A stretch of DNA of 64,000 bases from Leishmania donovani. Its lineage: Eukaryota > Euglenozoa > Kinetoplastea > Trypanosomatida > Trypanosomatidae. Numbering within the stretch: position 1 is the first letter of the stretch; every line of letters starts with the position of its first letter. The translations under genes were made by a program, and so were the position numbers. Positions 26,647 to 35,813 of the stretch are shown here, piece by piece. The notes beneath the pieces are model-generated. The model worked only from the letters and a program-made list of their open reading frames with translations. It did no database searches and was not told where the DNA came from. The DNA is taken from contig NC_018248.1 in the NCBI RefSeq assembly GCF_000227135.1, positions 529,670 to 593,669 of the forward strand, in the 5' to 3' direction.

Positions 26647-29600
26647 TCAGTGCCATGATGACTTGCGCTGCGCCATGGCCCGAGTGTTCGCCTCGCGCAT
26701 GCGCTGCATCTCCTCAAAGAGCACATCGGACGCGTTTGGGCCGTCCCCCTGGCCGCCGTCGCGGTCGTCGTCACCGGCGTCCGGGGTGGAGCGAGTGGGC
26801 GTGCTGCGAGCACCGCGCCGAACGCGCTGCGGCGTGCGAGTGCCACCGCCACCTCCGGCGTGGACGGGGCGCGGTGGCAGAGACGTGGGTCCCTTCGGCA
26901 TAGAAGCCTGCTGTGGCAGACGCGATCGCTCGCTACACACAGTTTCAACGTCGTCCAAGGAGAATGCGTCAGAGGCCCAGCGGCGCGGCGGCCGAGAAGG
27001 CGAATGGGAGAGGCGCCTCTTCGGCGCCGTGCTCACCTCACCGATGTCGCTCACCGCCTCGTCGGCACCGCCGCTGCCACGCTCGCTGATGCGCTCTACT
27101 TTGCGAGAGCAGTAAGTTGCAGTGAACGTGTTGCGCGGCGGCCCGGCTCTCGAGGGCACCCCTGTCGGCCGCGACGTCGTCGTCATGGACTCGGGCATCT
27201 CGATGCATCGGCTGGGGCACACGGTTGACATGGAGGCGCGCGTCTGTATCTCCAGCAGCTGCAGCTCGTCGTCACTCGGCATTTCCCAGCGCCGGGCCAT
27301 GTCGAGGTTGAGGTTCGCCGCGCTGCTTTCCCGCTCCCCGTAACCGTTCGCGTTGCCGTTGCGCACCGAGTTGTGAGCCGCAGCTGCTGAGGCCGGCGCT
27401 ACAGTGCTTGCGGCTTTGTAGCCATCGGCTTCTGCCGCTGCCGGTCTGGCCACAGTGGTCACCCCATCGCTAGAAGATCGCCCACCTGATCGCCGCACCT
27501 CCTCCTGAACCGCAGCCTCCGCGCCTTCAGGGCAGGGCGGCGCCTGCCGGTAGAGCAGGTTACGCCGCAGGTTCGCTGCGGTGAGCGCCGCTGTCTTCGG
27601 GGCCGCCGCGCCTGTGGCAGCCGAGGAAGATGAGTCCTTCCCGCGCGCAGAGCCACCGCCGACAGCGGCGCGAGAAGCTGCGCCGCCCTTCTGCGGGGAC
27701 ACAGTGCGAACTGCACCAGAGCCGATGCCACGAGTGCGCGGCGGCAGAAGTGCTCGATGCGGCGACGTAGCCCCGAGGGAATGAGGGTGCATCCGCGGCT
27801 TGCGCTGCGCGCTGGCTGCTGGCGCCACGGCAGAGCTTTTCGACGCCGACGCGAGGCGCTGAAACACATTCGTCCGCTTCTCTGGCGTGGCAGCGGCGGA
27901 CCCGACTACAGCAGCAGGGCCAGCTGGTGTGCTAGCCTCTGGTGCGGTCTCTGTTTGAAAGTCACCGCTTGCCAGCTCCGACTCAACACCGGTGCGCGGC
28001 ACGTCATCGCCGTTCGGGACAGCCATGGAGTTGTTCATCATGCCAGGTACCGTGGGGTAGTCGCAGAAGAGCTCGATCTTGACTCCACCACACCCACGCG
28101 GCGCCAACTCGCTCAGCATCATGTGCCAGTCTTGCTGATCCAGGAGAGAGATGAAGTCACCTTCGGTGTCCTCGTAGCGAATACGCAGTCGGCGCTCAGC
28201 CCCCGCGGCCCGCTGCGGCTGCTGCAGCTGCGTCTGGCAGAAGTCATGGATTTGCTTATAGACGTCGTGAAATGAGGCCTGCGCTGCGTCGGCGACGGGC
28301 AGCACACGCGTCTGGGCGTCGAAGTGAATCTTCAGCCGCAGCGTGTCCAGGAGACGCAGCCGCGCGCGCGCTTCCTCGACGAGCGGCCCGCCAACGCCGG
28401 CCTCTTCGGCCTGCTGGATGCACCGGTGCAGTTCCTCTGCGCTTGGACCATTAGGCACGTTATGCGCAGGTGGCGTGCTGCCGTCACTGGCGTGGGTCTC
28501 TCCCGTCCCACCGGTGGAGCAAGGTAAGCTGCGGCAGTGCGCGTCAGCACCGTCGTCGCTGACTTGCAGTGTGTCGGCCGGCGACAGGGCATCGCGAGTG
28601 GGGCGGCGGGGTGTCACCTGCGGGGAGAGCGAAAGGGCGACCGCGGGCCTCGCCCCGTAATCGTCCACAGAAGGGCGGGCCAGCGCCAGCTCCAGATCCC
28701 GCCGTGCCTGGCGTTGGGTGTACAGCGTCCCAAAGACTTCGCAGAGCTCCATGTACGCCATGCTAAGGTCCTTCGACCATGGGCCGCCTGGCGTGTGGGC
28801 CACGTACAGGGAACGGACGTCGAAGGAGGCCGGGAAGCCGTCGCCGATCCAAGGCACCGGCGCAGCAGTGGAGCTGCCGTTCACGCGCGACGGCGTCATG
28901 CACTTGCCAGTCGAGACCTCGCCGTTCGTTGAGCTCAGCGAGCTCGTGTTGTCGGAGAGACGTCCGCTGTGTAGCCGCTGCATGTACGCGTCCAGCGCTG
29001 CGCGACCGGCAGCAAGAGCTGTCTGAGCTGACGTCACGTCGCGCGCGCGTCTCCAGAGAAGGAGCAGCTCGTTGGCACGTGTGATGTGTTCCAGCGCAGT
29101 CACCAGCTCCGGCGCAGGGTGCTGCAGCGCGGCCTTGGTGGCGCGGTGAAGCACATCTGCCTCGGCAAGACGTGCGAGGAGCTCTTCCGCGCGGCACACC
29201 AGTTCGGCGTCCTCCTTGTCTCCACCGACACTCGCAGCCAACTCGTCAACTCCACTGCCGCGCCCTCCACGCACCACAATGAAGGCCTGAGCGGCTGTGA
29301 GTGCTTTCGACAGGTGCGCGGTGTTCAGTGTGCCGTCGGTGGCCTCGGCGCCCTCCAGTACTTCGCGCAGTGCAGCCATGGCCGCTCGTTTCATCGAAAA
29401 GGCTCTACCAAGCTCCTCAATCGGCTGCTCCACCTGCTCGCGGAGGAGGGTGGTGATGGTCTCGCCAGGGCGCAGGATCTCCTCCAAGCCGTCGATCCGT
29501 AGCGCCTCCTGCCGCGAACGGCGAATGGCGCCTTCAGTGTCGCCGCTGCTCGCCGCTTGGAGTGCGTCGAAGACGAGCTTGCGCCACTGCTGCATCGCTG

Positions 29601-31398
29601 GGAGCCACCGCCCTTCCAACCACACGAAGAACGAGCTCCCTCGCATCATCGCGATTGGAAAGATGAGGTGCTTCCGCAGCAACGGCGGAGCCGACGACGC
29701 TGCGGCGTCTTCAGACTTGTCACGGGTATAAATGTCGCTGGCGTCTGCAGCCGCCTGGGCCTGGGCCTCAACACCTGCTCTGAAGCTGCCCCACGCCTCC
29801 AAAACCTGACCCAAGTCGTGGCGCAGGGCCAAGTCACGGAGCAGTACCACTTCGTGGGTCATGCGGACGATAAAGTGCACCAGCTGGTGCATGGCGCGAA
29901 AGATGTCGCGGCGCTCTGAAAGCCTTCGACGAACGAGTGTGTCTTCGTGCAGCGACAGCTGCCGCTCTACCCCGTCGACGAGTCGCAGTAGCCGCGCGCT
30001 GTACTCCACGGCGTCGCGCTCGAGAAGCGGCATATCCACATCCTCGCTGAGCTGAACGTACTCGAGCTTCGTGAAGGCGCTGAGGAGTCGGCTCGCGGCC
30101 TGGTGTATGTCGGGCAGAAAAGCAACGGTGCCGCCGCTGCTGCAAACACGCACAGAGTGGTCTGGCAAGTCAACATCGCTTCCGTCCAGCGCCTCAGGGG
30201 AAGAGCTGGTCCCACCACAGCGCCGAGTGGGCACGACAGAGGCGCGGAACCCCTTCGTCGATTGCGGAGGCGCCGCGCACCGGCGTCTTTCGCCCAGCGC
30301 CGTCGCCACCTCTGCCACATAGTCGAGCACCGACTCCATCTGGTACAGCTGGTATCGCAGCCCGGCGTCCATCTCTGGCGAGCGCTCCCGCTCGGCCGCT
30401 GTTGGGGTCGGCGCAGGAGACTCGTGTCTCTCCGCCGTTTCTGCTTCAGCGTTGGACAGAGACGGCGGCTGTTTGCGTGCCGCGGTGGTCAGCGGTCGTG
30501 ACTTGACACTGGCGATGCGTTTTTGTGGAACTTTTGCAGCCGTCGCGCCGCCGCGTCGGCCGGCACTCGTCGTGAGCGTCGATGGGACTGGCGATTGCCG
30601 TGGTGCAGTGGCTGCACCCGATAAAGAGAGCGGACGCTGATGGACGTGGCCAGAGGCGGTGCGACGGAAGTCGGTGGCCGGCGTGGCGGCGGCGGCAGAG
30701 GTGGCCGGATGGAACGCGGAGCTCACAGTGCGCTGCTTCACTTCTGCAGAAGACGCGGGCTTCGGCACCGACTGCAGCGAGGTTGCTGAAGCGGCTGTGG
30801 CACCAGCAGGAGACGGCGCCGCGTGAGAGCCAATGCTCATGTTCTCCTTTCCAGTCGCATGATGCTGTAGGAGTTCTTCGCTGCCTTTGGAAAGGGCGAC
30901 GCGCCGATGCTCTGGCAGCGCGGTCGGGTCAGCATGCTGTTGTAACTGATGTGGTAGAGGGGGAGTGTGCCGCAGCACCTTTGCGGCTGCGACATCCTGC
31001 TGCAACGGGCGCACGTGATCGCCACCCTGGCGGCGCCGATGCTTCGGAACATACGACTGCGATGGCGTTGTGAGTGGACTCACCTCAACCTCGCCGTCGT
31101 CGAAGTCCGTCGACGAAGGCAGTGACAACTCCAGCCCAACTGGCTCGTGTGGAGCGAAGGGCCGCAGGGACGGTTCGGTGCTGAGAGGCACCGCGGCAGC
31201 GTTGGCGTTGACCTGCCTCAGCGGTTCCTGAGGAGGCTGCAAGGAGCGCACCTGCTTCGCCTTGTGTTTCTCATAGCTTTCACGGCCGTAACTCTTGGCA
31301 TAGCTGCCGCTGCTGCGGTCGTGCTTCTTGTTTGCACTGAGTGCAGGCGGCGGTGCCACTGTAGCGGCACCGGGTGTCTTATCTCCGCCGTGGCTCAT
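26647..31398 (-). CDS. Large PB1-domain protein of unknown function, 1583 aa
   Basis: The frame starts at the ATG at 31398 (MSHGGDKTPGAATVAPPP) and runs to 26647. The first 400 residues are low complexity and rich in Ala, Ser, Pro and His, probably disordered. Residues from about 400 to 900 are predominantly helical (DYVAEVATALGERRR, HQLVHFIVRMTHEVVLLRDL and similar), with many Leu/Glu/Arg residues suggesting bundles or coiled coil. A PB1-like beta-grasp follows at about 1064-1113: RRLRIRYEDTEGDFISLLD, then GVKIELFCDYP. It has the basic start of a type II PB1 and a partial OPCA-like acidic segment, so it could dimerise with another PB1 protein. The remaining 470 residues are again low complexity with several Arg/Ser-rich patches. 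It could be a cytoskeletal or signalling scaffold. No catalytic domain was seen. Confidence 0.8.
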   Translation of the reverse strand: MSHGGDKTPGAATVAPPPALSANKKHDRSSGSYAKSYGRESYEKHKAKQVRSLQPPQEPLRQVNANAAAVPLSTEPSLRPFAPHEPVGLELSLPSSTDFDDGEVEVSPLTTPSQSYVPKHRRRQGGDHVRPLQQDVAAAKVLRHTPPLPHQLQQHADPTALPEHRRVALSKGSEELLQHHATGKENMSIGSHAAPSPAGATAASATSLQSVPKPASSAEVKQRTVSSAFHPATSAAAATPATDFRRTASGHVHQRPLSLSGAATAPRQSPVPSTLTTSAGRRGGATAAKVPQKRIASVKSRPLTTAARKQPPSLSNAEAETAERHESPAPTPTAAERERSPEMDAGLRYQLYQMESVLDYVAEVATALGERRRCAAPPQSTKGFRASVVPTRRCGGTSSSPEALDGSDVDLPDHSVRVCSSGGTVAFLPDIHQAASRLLSAFTKLEYVQLSEDVDMPLLERDAVEYSARLLRLVDGVERQLSLHEDTLVRRRLSERRDIFRAMHQLVHFIVRMTHEVVLLRDLALRHDLGQVLEAWGSFRAGVEAQAQAAADASDIYTRDKSEDAAASSAPPLLRKHLIFPIAMMRGSSFFVWLEGRWLPAMQQWRKLVFDALQAASSGDTEGAIRRSRQEALRIDGLEEILRPGETITTLLREQVEQPIEELGRAFSMKRAAMAALREVLEGAEATDGTLNTAHLSKALTAAQAFIVVRGGRGSGVDELAASVGGDKEDAELVCRAEELLARLAEADVLHRATKAALQHPAPELVTALEHITRANELLLLWRRARDVTSAQTALAAGRAALDAYMQRLHSGRLSDNTSSLSSTNGEVSTGKCMTPSRVNGSSTAAPVPWIGDGFPASFDVRSLYVAHTPGGPWSKDLSMAYMELCEVFGTLYTQRQARRDLELALARPSVDDYGARPAVALSLSPQVTPRRPTRDALSPADTLQVSDDGADAHCRSLPCSTGGTGETHASDGSTPPAHNVPNGPSAEELHRCIQQAEEAGVGGPLVEEARARLRLLDTLRLKIHFDAQTRVLPVADAAQASFHDVYKQIHDFCQTQLQQPQRAAGAERRLRIRYEDTEGDFISLLDQQDWHMMLSELAPRGCGGVKIELFCDYPTVPGMMNNSMAVPNGDDVPRTGVESELASGDFQTETAPEASTPAGPAAVVGSAAATPEKRTNVFQRLASASKSSAVAPAASAQRKPRMHPHSLGATSPHRALLPPRTRGIGSGAVRTVSPQKGGAASRAAVGGGSARGKDSSSSAATGAAAPKTAALTAANLRRNLLYRQAPPCPEGAEAAVQEEVRRSGGRSSSDGVTTVARPAAAEADGYKAASTVAPASAAAAHNSVRNGNANGYGERESSAANLNLDMARRWEMPSDDELQLLEIQTRASMSTVCPSRCIEMPESMTTTSRPTGVPSRAGPPRNTFTATYCSRKVERISERGSGGADEAVSDIGEVSTAPKRRLSHSPSRPPRRWASDAFSLDDVETVCSERSRLPQQASMPKGPTSLPPRPVHAGGGGGTRTPQRVRRGARSTPTRSTPDAGDDDRDGGQGDGPNASDVLFEEMQRMREANTRAMAQRKSSWH

Positions 31399-32718
31399 GA
31401 GACGAACGTGTGCGGCGGCGGGAGAGAACGGGATGGTGGAGGTGAGAGCTGCTCTCCGAGCCCGGAGTGGTGCACAGGCGAACAAGGGAAGGGAGGCAGC
31501 AAAGAGCTGGGGGTGGGATGGGGTGAAGGGGCAGCGTTGATGATGATACCGGGGGTAGCACTGGAGGCGGCACGCGGAGGGGTCGAGAGGGACACACAGA
31601 AGGACGAGCTGCACAAAGCCGGCAGGGAAGCTCGCAACACAGCTGAAAATGTTGACTCAGCGTCTAGCATCAACCCCTTTTTCCCCAAGCCAGCAAGCGG
31701 AGAGCAGTGGAGGAGGGCGAGAGGGATGGCGATGCAGAATCGAAAGCAAGAGGACACAAAGAACTGCGAGCGAGTGAGGGCGCCGTCGGCTCGCTTGACA
31801 GGAGAATGGACTGGCGTGGCGGAGAGCGCCCCGCGATGAGAAGATGCCAAAGGAAGGGAAGAGAGGGATGAGGAGGGGTTGAGAAATACGTGGAAAGCGA
31901 TATGAGCTAGTCGCAGAGCCGATGGAGAGGGGAGCGACAGTGTCTTCGGTACGTCCGTTGCTTGCTGTGCTGGCGTGCAAGGCTCCCGTTCTTACCCTCC
32001 CCCTCCACCAACATCACGTATCTATAGCAGCGGCGTCCGTCCTTGCGCTCACCACCGCTTCGCGCAGCAACAGGAAGGGAGGGCATGGGTAGGGCACCAG
32101 ACACAGACAGACAGGCAGAGAGAGAGAAAGCAGAGAGCAGAGAGCAGCGCAACAAGAAGGGGCATCTGCGTGTATCACCCTTTGCCCCCGCGCGGGTCCT
32201 GGCATGTGCTCCTTCACATACACATCGATGGATATGGATATAGGAAAGACAACGGCTACTCGAGACGGTGCACATGCTTGGGATCGGGTCCGCGACGAGT
32301 CCCAAACCCCTCCAAGGCCATAGGGAGAGGAAAAGAATTACAGGCGCACGAGCGGTACGGACGAAGCCGGCGACACGAAGCACACGTACGCCGACGTAGC
32401 GCTGGAGAGAGAGGATGAGAAACACACGAACTCCAGAAGGTGCGGATGACAAGGAGAGACCAGGATATGAGCCCAGCCCCGTGTGCAACAGCGAGGGCCG
32501 GAGGCCATTGGGGAGAGGGGGCGGCGGCGCCTGGGCGCATGACTGGTCCGCAACAATGAATAGGACCGAAGAAGAAAACAGAAGCGATCGAGAGGGAGAG
32601 AGCCCAGGAGATATTCTCCGCAGCATCGTCGAAAGCGCTTTACGCGTGCACGCAAGATGGACGTGCAGAAACACACGGACACACCTGCGCCCCTCCACTA
32701 TGGGTCGCCGCAGCGGCG
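31399..32718. other. Intergenic region between secreted-protein gene and PB1 gene
   Basis: No gene supported. It contains purine-rich plus-strand stretches (about 32105-32160) that make C/T-rich leader on the coding strand. No SIDER-like copy. Confidence 0.55.
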
Positions 32719-33888
32719 TCACAGGTCACCAGCTTCGTCGGCGGCTTTCTCACCTGCCGCCTGCGCCACATCTGCGACGTCTTCCACGGTTAGCGCCATG
32801 CTCGGCATTTGCGTGATACGGCCCTGCTTCTGCAGCTCGGTCAAGTTTAGCGTGAAGGGAACCATGATACGGCCGAGCACCTCGGCCTCGATGCTGTGGT
32901 CCGCAGGGACGGAGAGGGAATCCTCTCTGCCGACTCGCGGCATGTGCTGGCGTCGCCGCCACATCTGCACCATCACCTCCCACGGGCCCTCCACAAAGCG
33001 GTGCAGCGGTTTCGTGATGACAGCATGGAAGACGCCGCTGCCCTCCCCCTCGTCCAGGTCCGTCAGCAGCACACGAGCACCCGCCGACGCGCCAAAGACG
33101 CCGTCGCCGGCGCTGCGCGGTGCAGGAAATGGTAAAGGGCAACCCCGCAGCACACGGCCACGCTGTGGCGCAAACCGAACGTCGACGTCCTCGTCACAGT
33201 CGAGGTCTTTGTCACCCTTCTGCGGGGTCATCCACGCGCAGTCTGCCTCTTCCAGCGCAGCGCAGCAGAGGCTGTACCCGTTGCCTCCGTTGAACCCCTT
33301 GTAGTGGATGGAGGAGTCGCCCTTGGCCTTCAGCGAGACGGCGTAGCGCCAGACGTCCTCGTCCTCTGTCAGGAACGGCACTGCGGACGCGCGCGTGTTA
33401 CCAACACGGGTGGGCGACGCTGTAGTGGAGTCCGTGCTCGCTTCATGCGTAAAGTAGTCCTTGTCGGTGCCCACCTGCCGTTGCAGGCGTGGCACCACGT
33501 CTGAGGCCCGCCGCATCGACATACGTACCGTCACATTGCAGGACATCTCGTCCGACACCGCTGTAGTGGCAGCCGATGGTGACGCGCACTTCAGCTCCGC
33601 TTTTGCGTCTTCGACACTGAAATAAAAGTAGTCGCAGTTCTGAGTCGGGTGCGCCTTGGCCACGTTCGTGAACGTTCCCGTAGCAGAGAAGGGCCGCAGG
33701 CAGCGGAAGCTGGAAGGCCCGGGAGCCGCCTGGGCTCCTGGTGGTGCGACCACCAAGATGAGCACTGCAGCGATGAGAGTGCAAAGCATGGCAGCTGTGG
33801 CCCGTGAAGAGAACGTAGTGCGGCCCAATGACCGACACCGGAGCCGTGGCGAGGCCAAGGCCGGGGCAGCGGAGCGTGGCGACATCAT
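32719..33888 (-). CDS. Predicted secreted cysteine-containing protein, unknown function, 389 aa
   Basis: The ATG at 33888 gives MMSPRSAAPALASPR followed by an internal Met at 33789 that opens a textbook signal sequence (MLCTLIAAVLILVVAPPGAQ, then A). Export or type II anchoring is expected from either start. The mature region has about nine cysteines (FRCLRPF, QNCDYFYF, LKCASP, SCNVTVRM, LCCAALEEADC, LDCDED, GCPLPF), some likely disulphide-bonded. It has NVT and NLT N-glycosylation sites. No C-terminal TM or GPI signal is visible; the tail is acidic. The mix of FYFSVED, YAVSLKA and VMVQMW strands suggests a beta-rich ectodomain. I do not recognise the family. Confidence 0.75.
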   Translation of the reverse strand: MMSPRSAAPALASPRLRCRSLGRTTFSSRATAAMLCTLIAAVLILVVAPPGAQAAPGPSSFRCLRPFSATGTFTNVAKAHPTQNCDYFYFSVEDAKAELKCASPSAATTAVSDEMSCNVTVRMSMRRASDVVPRLQRQVGTDKDYFTHEASTDSTTASPTRVGNTRASAVPFLTEDEDVWRYAVSLKAKGDSSIHYKGFNGGNGYSLCCAALEEADCAWMTPQKGDKDLDCDEDVDVRFAPQRGRVLRGCPLPFPAPRSAGDGVFGASAGARVLLTDLDEGEGSGVFHAVITKPLHRFVEGPWEVMVQMWRRRQHMPRVGREDSLSVPADHSIEAEVLGRIMVPFTLNLTELQKQGRITQMPSMALTVEDVADVAQAAGEKAADEAGDL

Positions 33889-34696
33889 GACTCGGGGAAG
33901 GGAGGGAGGGGGGAGGCGGACAATGCTGCTGCTCGTCGTAGTCGGTCGAACGGAAGAACGATCGAAGATGGAAAGTAAGCCGCCTCTTCAAAGACAACCG
34001 CCTCCTTTTCTAGCCTGCCTACTTCGACACGCGGTACTGGGTCTGTGCGCGTGTGTCGATGGTCGTCTCGTACGCAACGGCTGCAGTCGAGAAGAGGGGG
34101 GGGGGAGAGGGAGAGAGCGGGGGCACATGCATGCGAAGATAGAGAAGCGAGAGTGTGCACCTGCGGTATGCGACCCAGGCAACGGAACTACGTGCCGCAC
34201 GCAACAGAGGATGGCGCGGGGTCAACGACGTCGCCGAGCTCGGAGGCTGCAGTGGCACTAAGGTACAGCAAACGAAGAGCGCCGTGGACACACGCGCCGA
34301 GCGATCAGCGCCTCACCCGCCGTCCGCGTTCAGCAAGCACGAAGCCTGCTTGCATGTCTGCCTCTGTGCAATGCCTGCATGTCTTCGTTTTTATTTCGTG
34401 TGTGTGTGTGTGTTTGTAAGTGCTTGAGGTGTACTGCGCTGAGGTACCAAGGAGGTACTCTTCAAGCGCACGAGAGAATGAGTAAAGCAAAAGGGGGTAG
34501 AGAGGCAGGGGGCGCTGGTGCTCGTGCTGGTGTGACATCATCAATAATAGCGAGAGGTAGAGAAGCTTGAGAGACATGATAACAACTCAACAATGAACGA
34601 CGGAAAAAAAACAAATCACCGCCGCGCAAACACGCACCTGCACCCGCACCCTCCCCTCACGTACTAAACACACGAACACGCCCGCTTTTCCTAGCT

Positions 34697-35220
34697 TCGT
34701 AATCATGAGTCCGCTTCTCTGCCACACAACGTGGGGTCCAACGCCCCACGCTGCCACCCACGGCCCTGTCACACAGGCCCCACCTCGCGTGGGGCCATGG
34801 CAGCCGTCGACACACGCCGGTCCAGCAAGGCGCCGATGCAGTCCCCCGAGAGCACGGCCCCTGCCTCGCACTCTGCCCGCTGCGCAGGTGGCGTCGACGC
34901 AGCGCCACGCAGGGCCTTGACCGACAACATCAGTAGCGCTGAATTGCTCTGACCTCGCTGCGTCGCGGGCACCGGGCCCTGCCACCACCACCAGGAGTGG
35001 CTCGGCATTGGGGAGGGTGAGGTGGGGGCTGCTGGGCTTCCTCCCTCACACACGCAGAGAGTCGGGAGTGGAGGGGAGGGGGGGGGGGGGGGGGGGGGCT
35101 GGACCGTTTGTTTCCCACCCANNNNNNNNNNNNNNNNNNNNNNNNNNNNNNNNNNNNNNNNNNNNNNNNNNNNNNNNNNNNNNNNNNNNNNNNNNNNNNN
35201 NNNNNNNNNNNNNNNNNNNN

Positions 35221-35251
<31 letters not shown>

Positions 35252-35314
35252 GCGGTGGGGCTGGACCCTCTGATGCCACGCACTGAGCGGTGGGTGTCTG
35301 CGTGCTTCCCCCCT
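34697..35314 (-). repeat. SIDER-like retroposon copy R3, with gap and poly-G
   Basis: Same sense as the genes. It matches the other copies from 'gtccgcttctctgccacac' (element 3' end) to the 'cactgagcggtgggtgtctg' block. A long G run is followed by a 99-N gap and more than 30 further Gs. The bases just left of the gap (ggctggaccgtttgtttccc) look like a low-quality version of ggctggaccctctgatgcc on the right, so the gap flanks are again redundant. It begins about 500 nt past the stop of the 1049-aa gene. Confidence 0.8.
35122..35220. other. Assembly gap, 99 N, beside poly-G
   Basis: Placeholder gap inside copy R3. Confidence 0.95.
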
Positions 35315-35813
35315 CCCCACCCCCACTGCGTTTCACCGGTTTAAGTATGCAACCAGAGCGAAAAGAAAAACGGAGTTCATCATCATGGGGAGAGGGAAGG
35401 CCGCGGCGTCGGGTGGGTCGGTCGGAGGCTAAGGGTGAGAAAGCATCCGCAACAGCGAAGAGGCAGTGGTGGTGGTGGTGGTGGGGGGTGAAGGCACGGA
35501 CCAGGGAGAGGGTACGGCGCGAATCTTGCCACCGCACCAGAGCGACGGTCGCGTCGTCGGCGGCCGGCAAGTCGGCAGCTTGTCCTCCTCACACTTGCAT
35601 TGCTGAGTACGCCATCCCCGGCCGCTGCCACCAACGGTTTCTCGCTCATCGCCAACGAAGAGCAAAGCGAGGGTGGCACGCACGCGAAACAAACACGCGC
35701 GCGCATGCACGCCAAGCGCGTGGGGCGCGTCCTGAGATGACAACTGAAAGGCGTCGGGTGGCCTGCAAAGGCGCCACCTTGCTTTGCTCGCCAGCCCTCT
35801 TCGAGGTCCGCTT

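Larger units (their letters stand above)
33889..35813. other. Intergenic region containing SIDER-like copy R3
   Basis: Probable 3'UTR of the 1049-aa membrane protein and leader of the secreted-protein gene. A (TG)n run lies at about 34398-34413. No gene seen. Confidence 0.6.
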
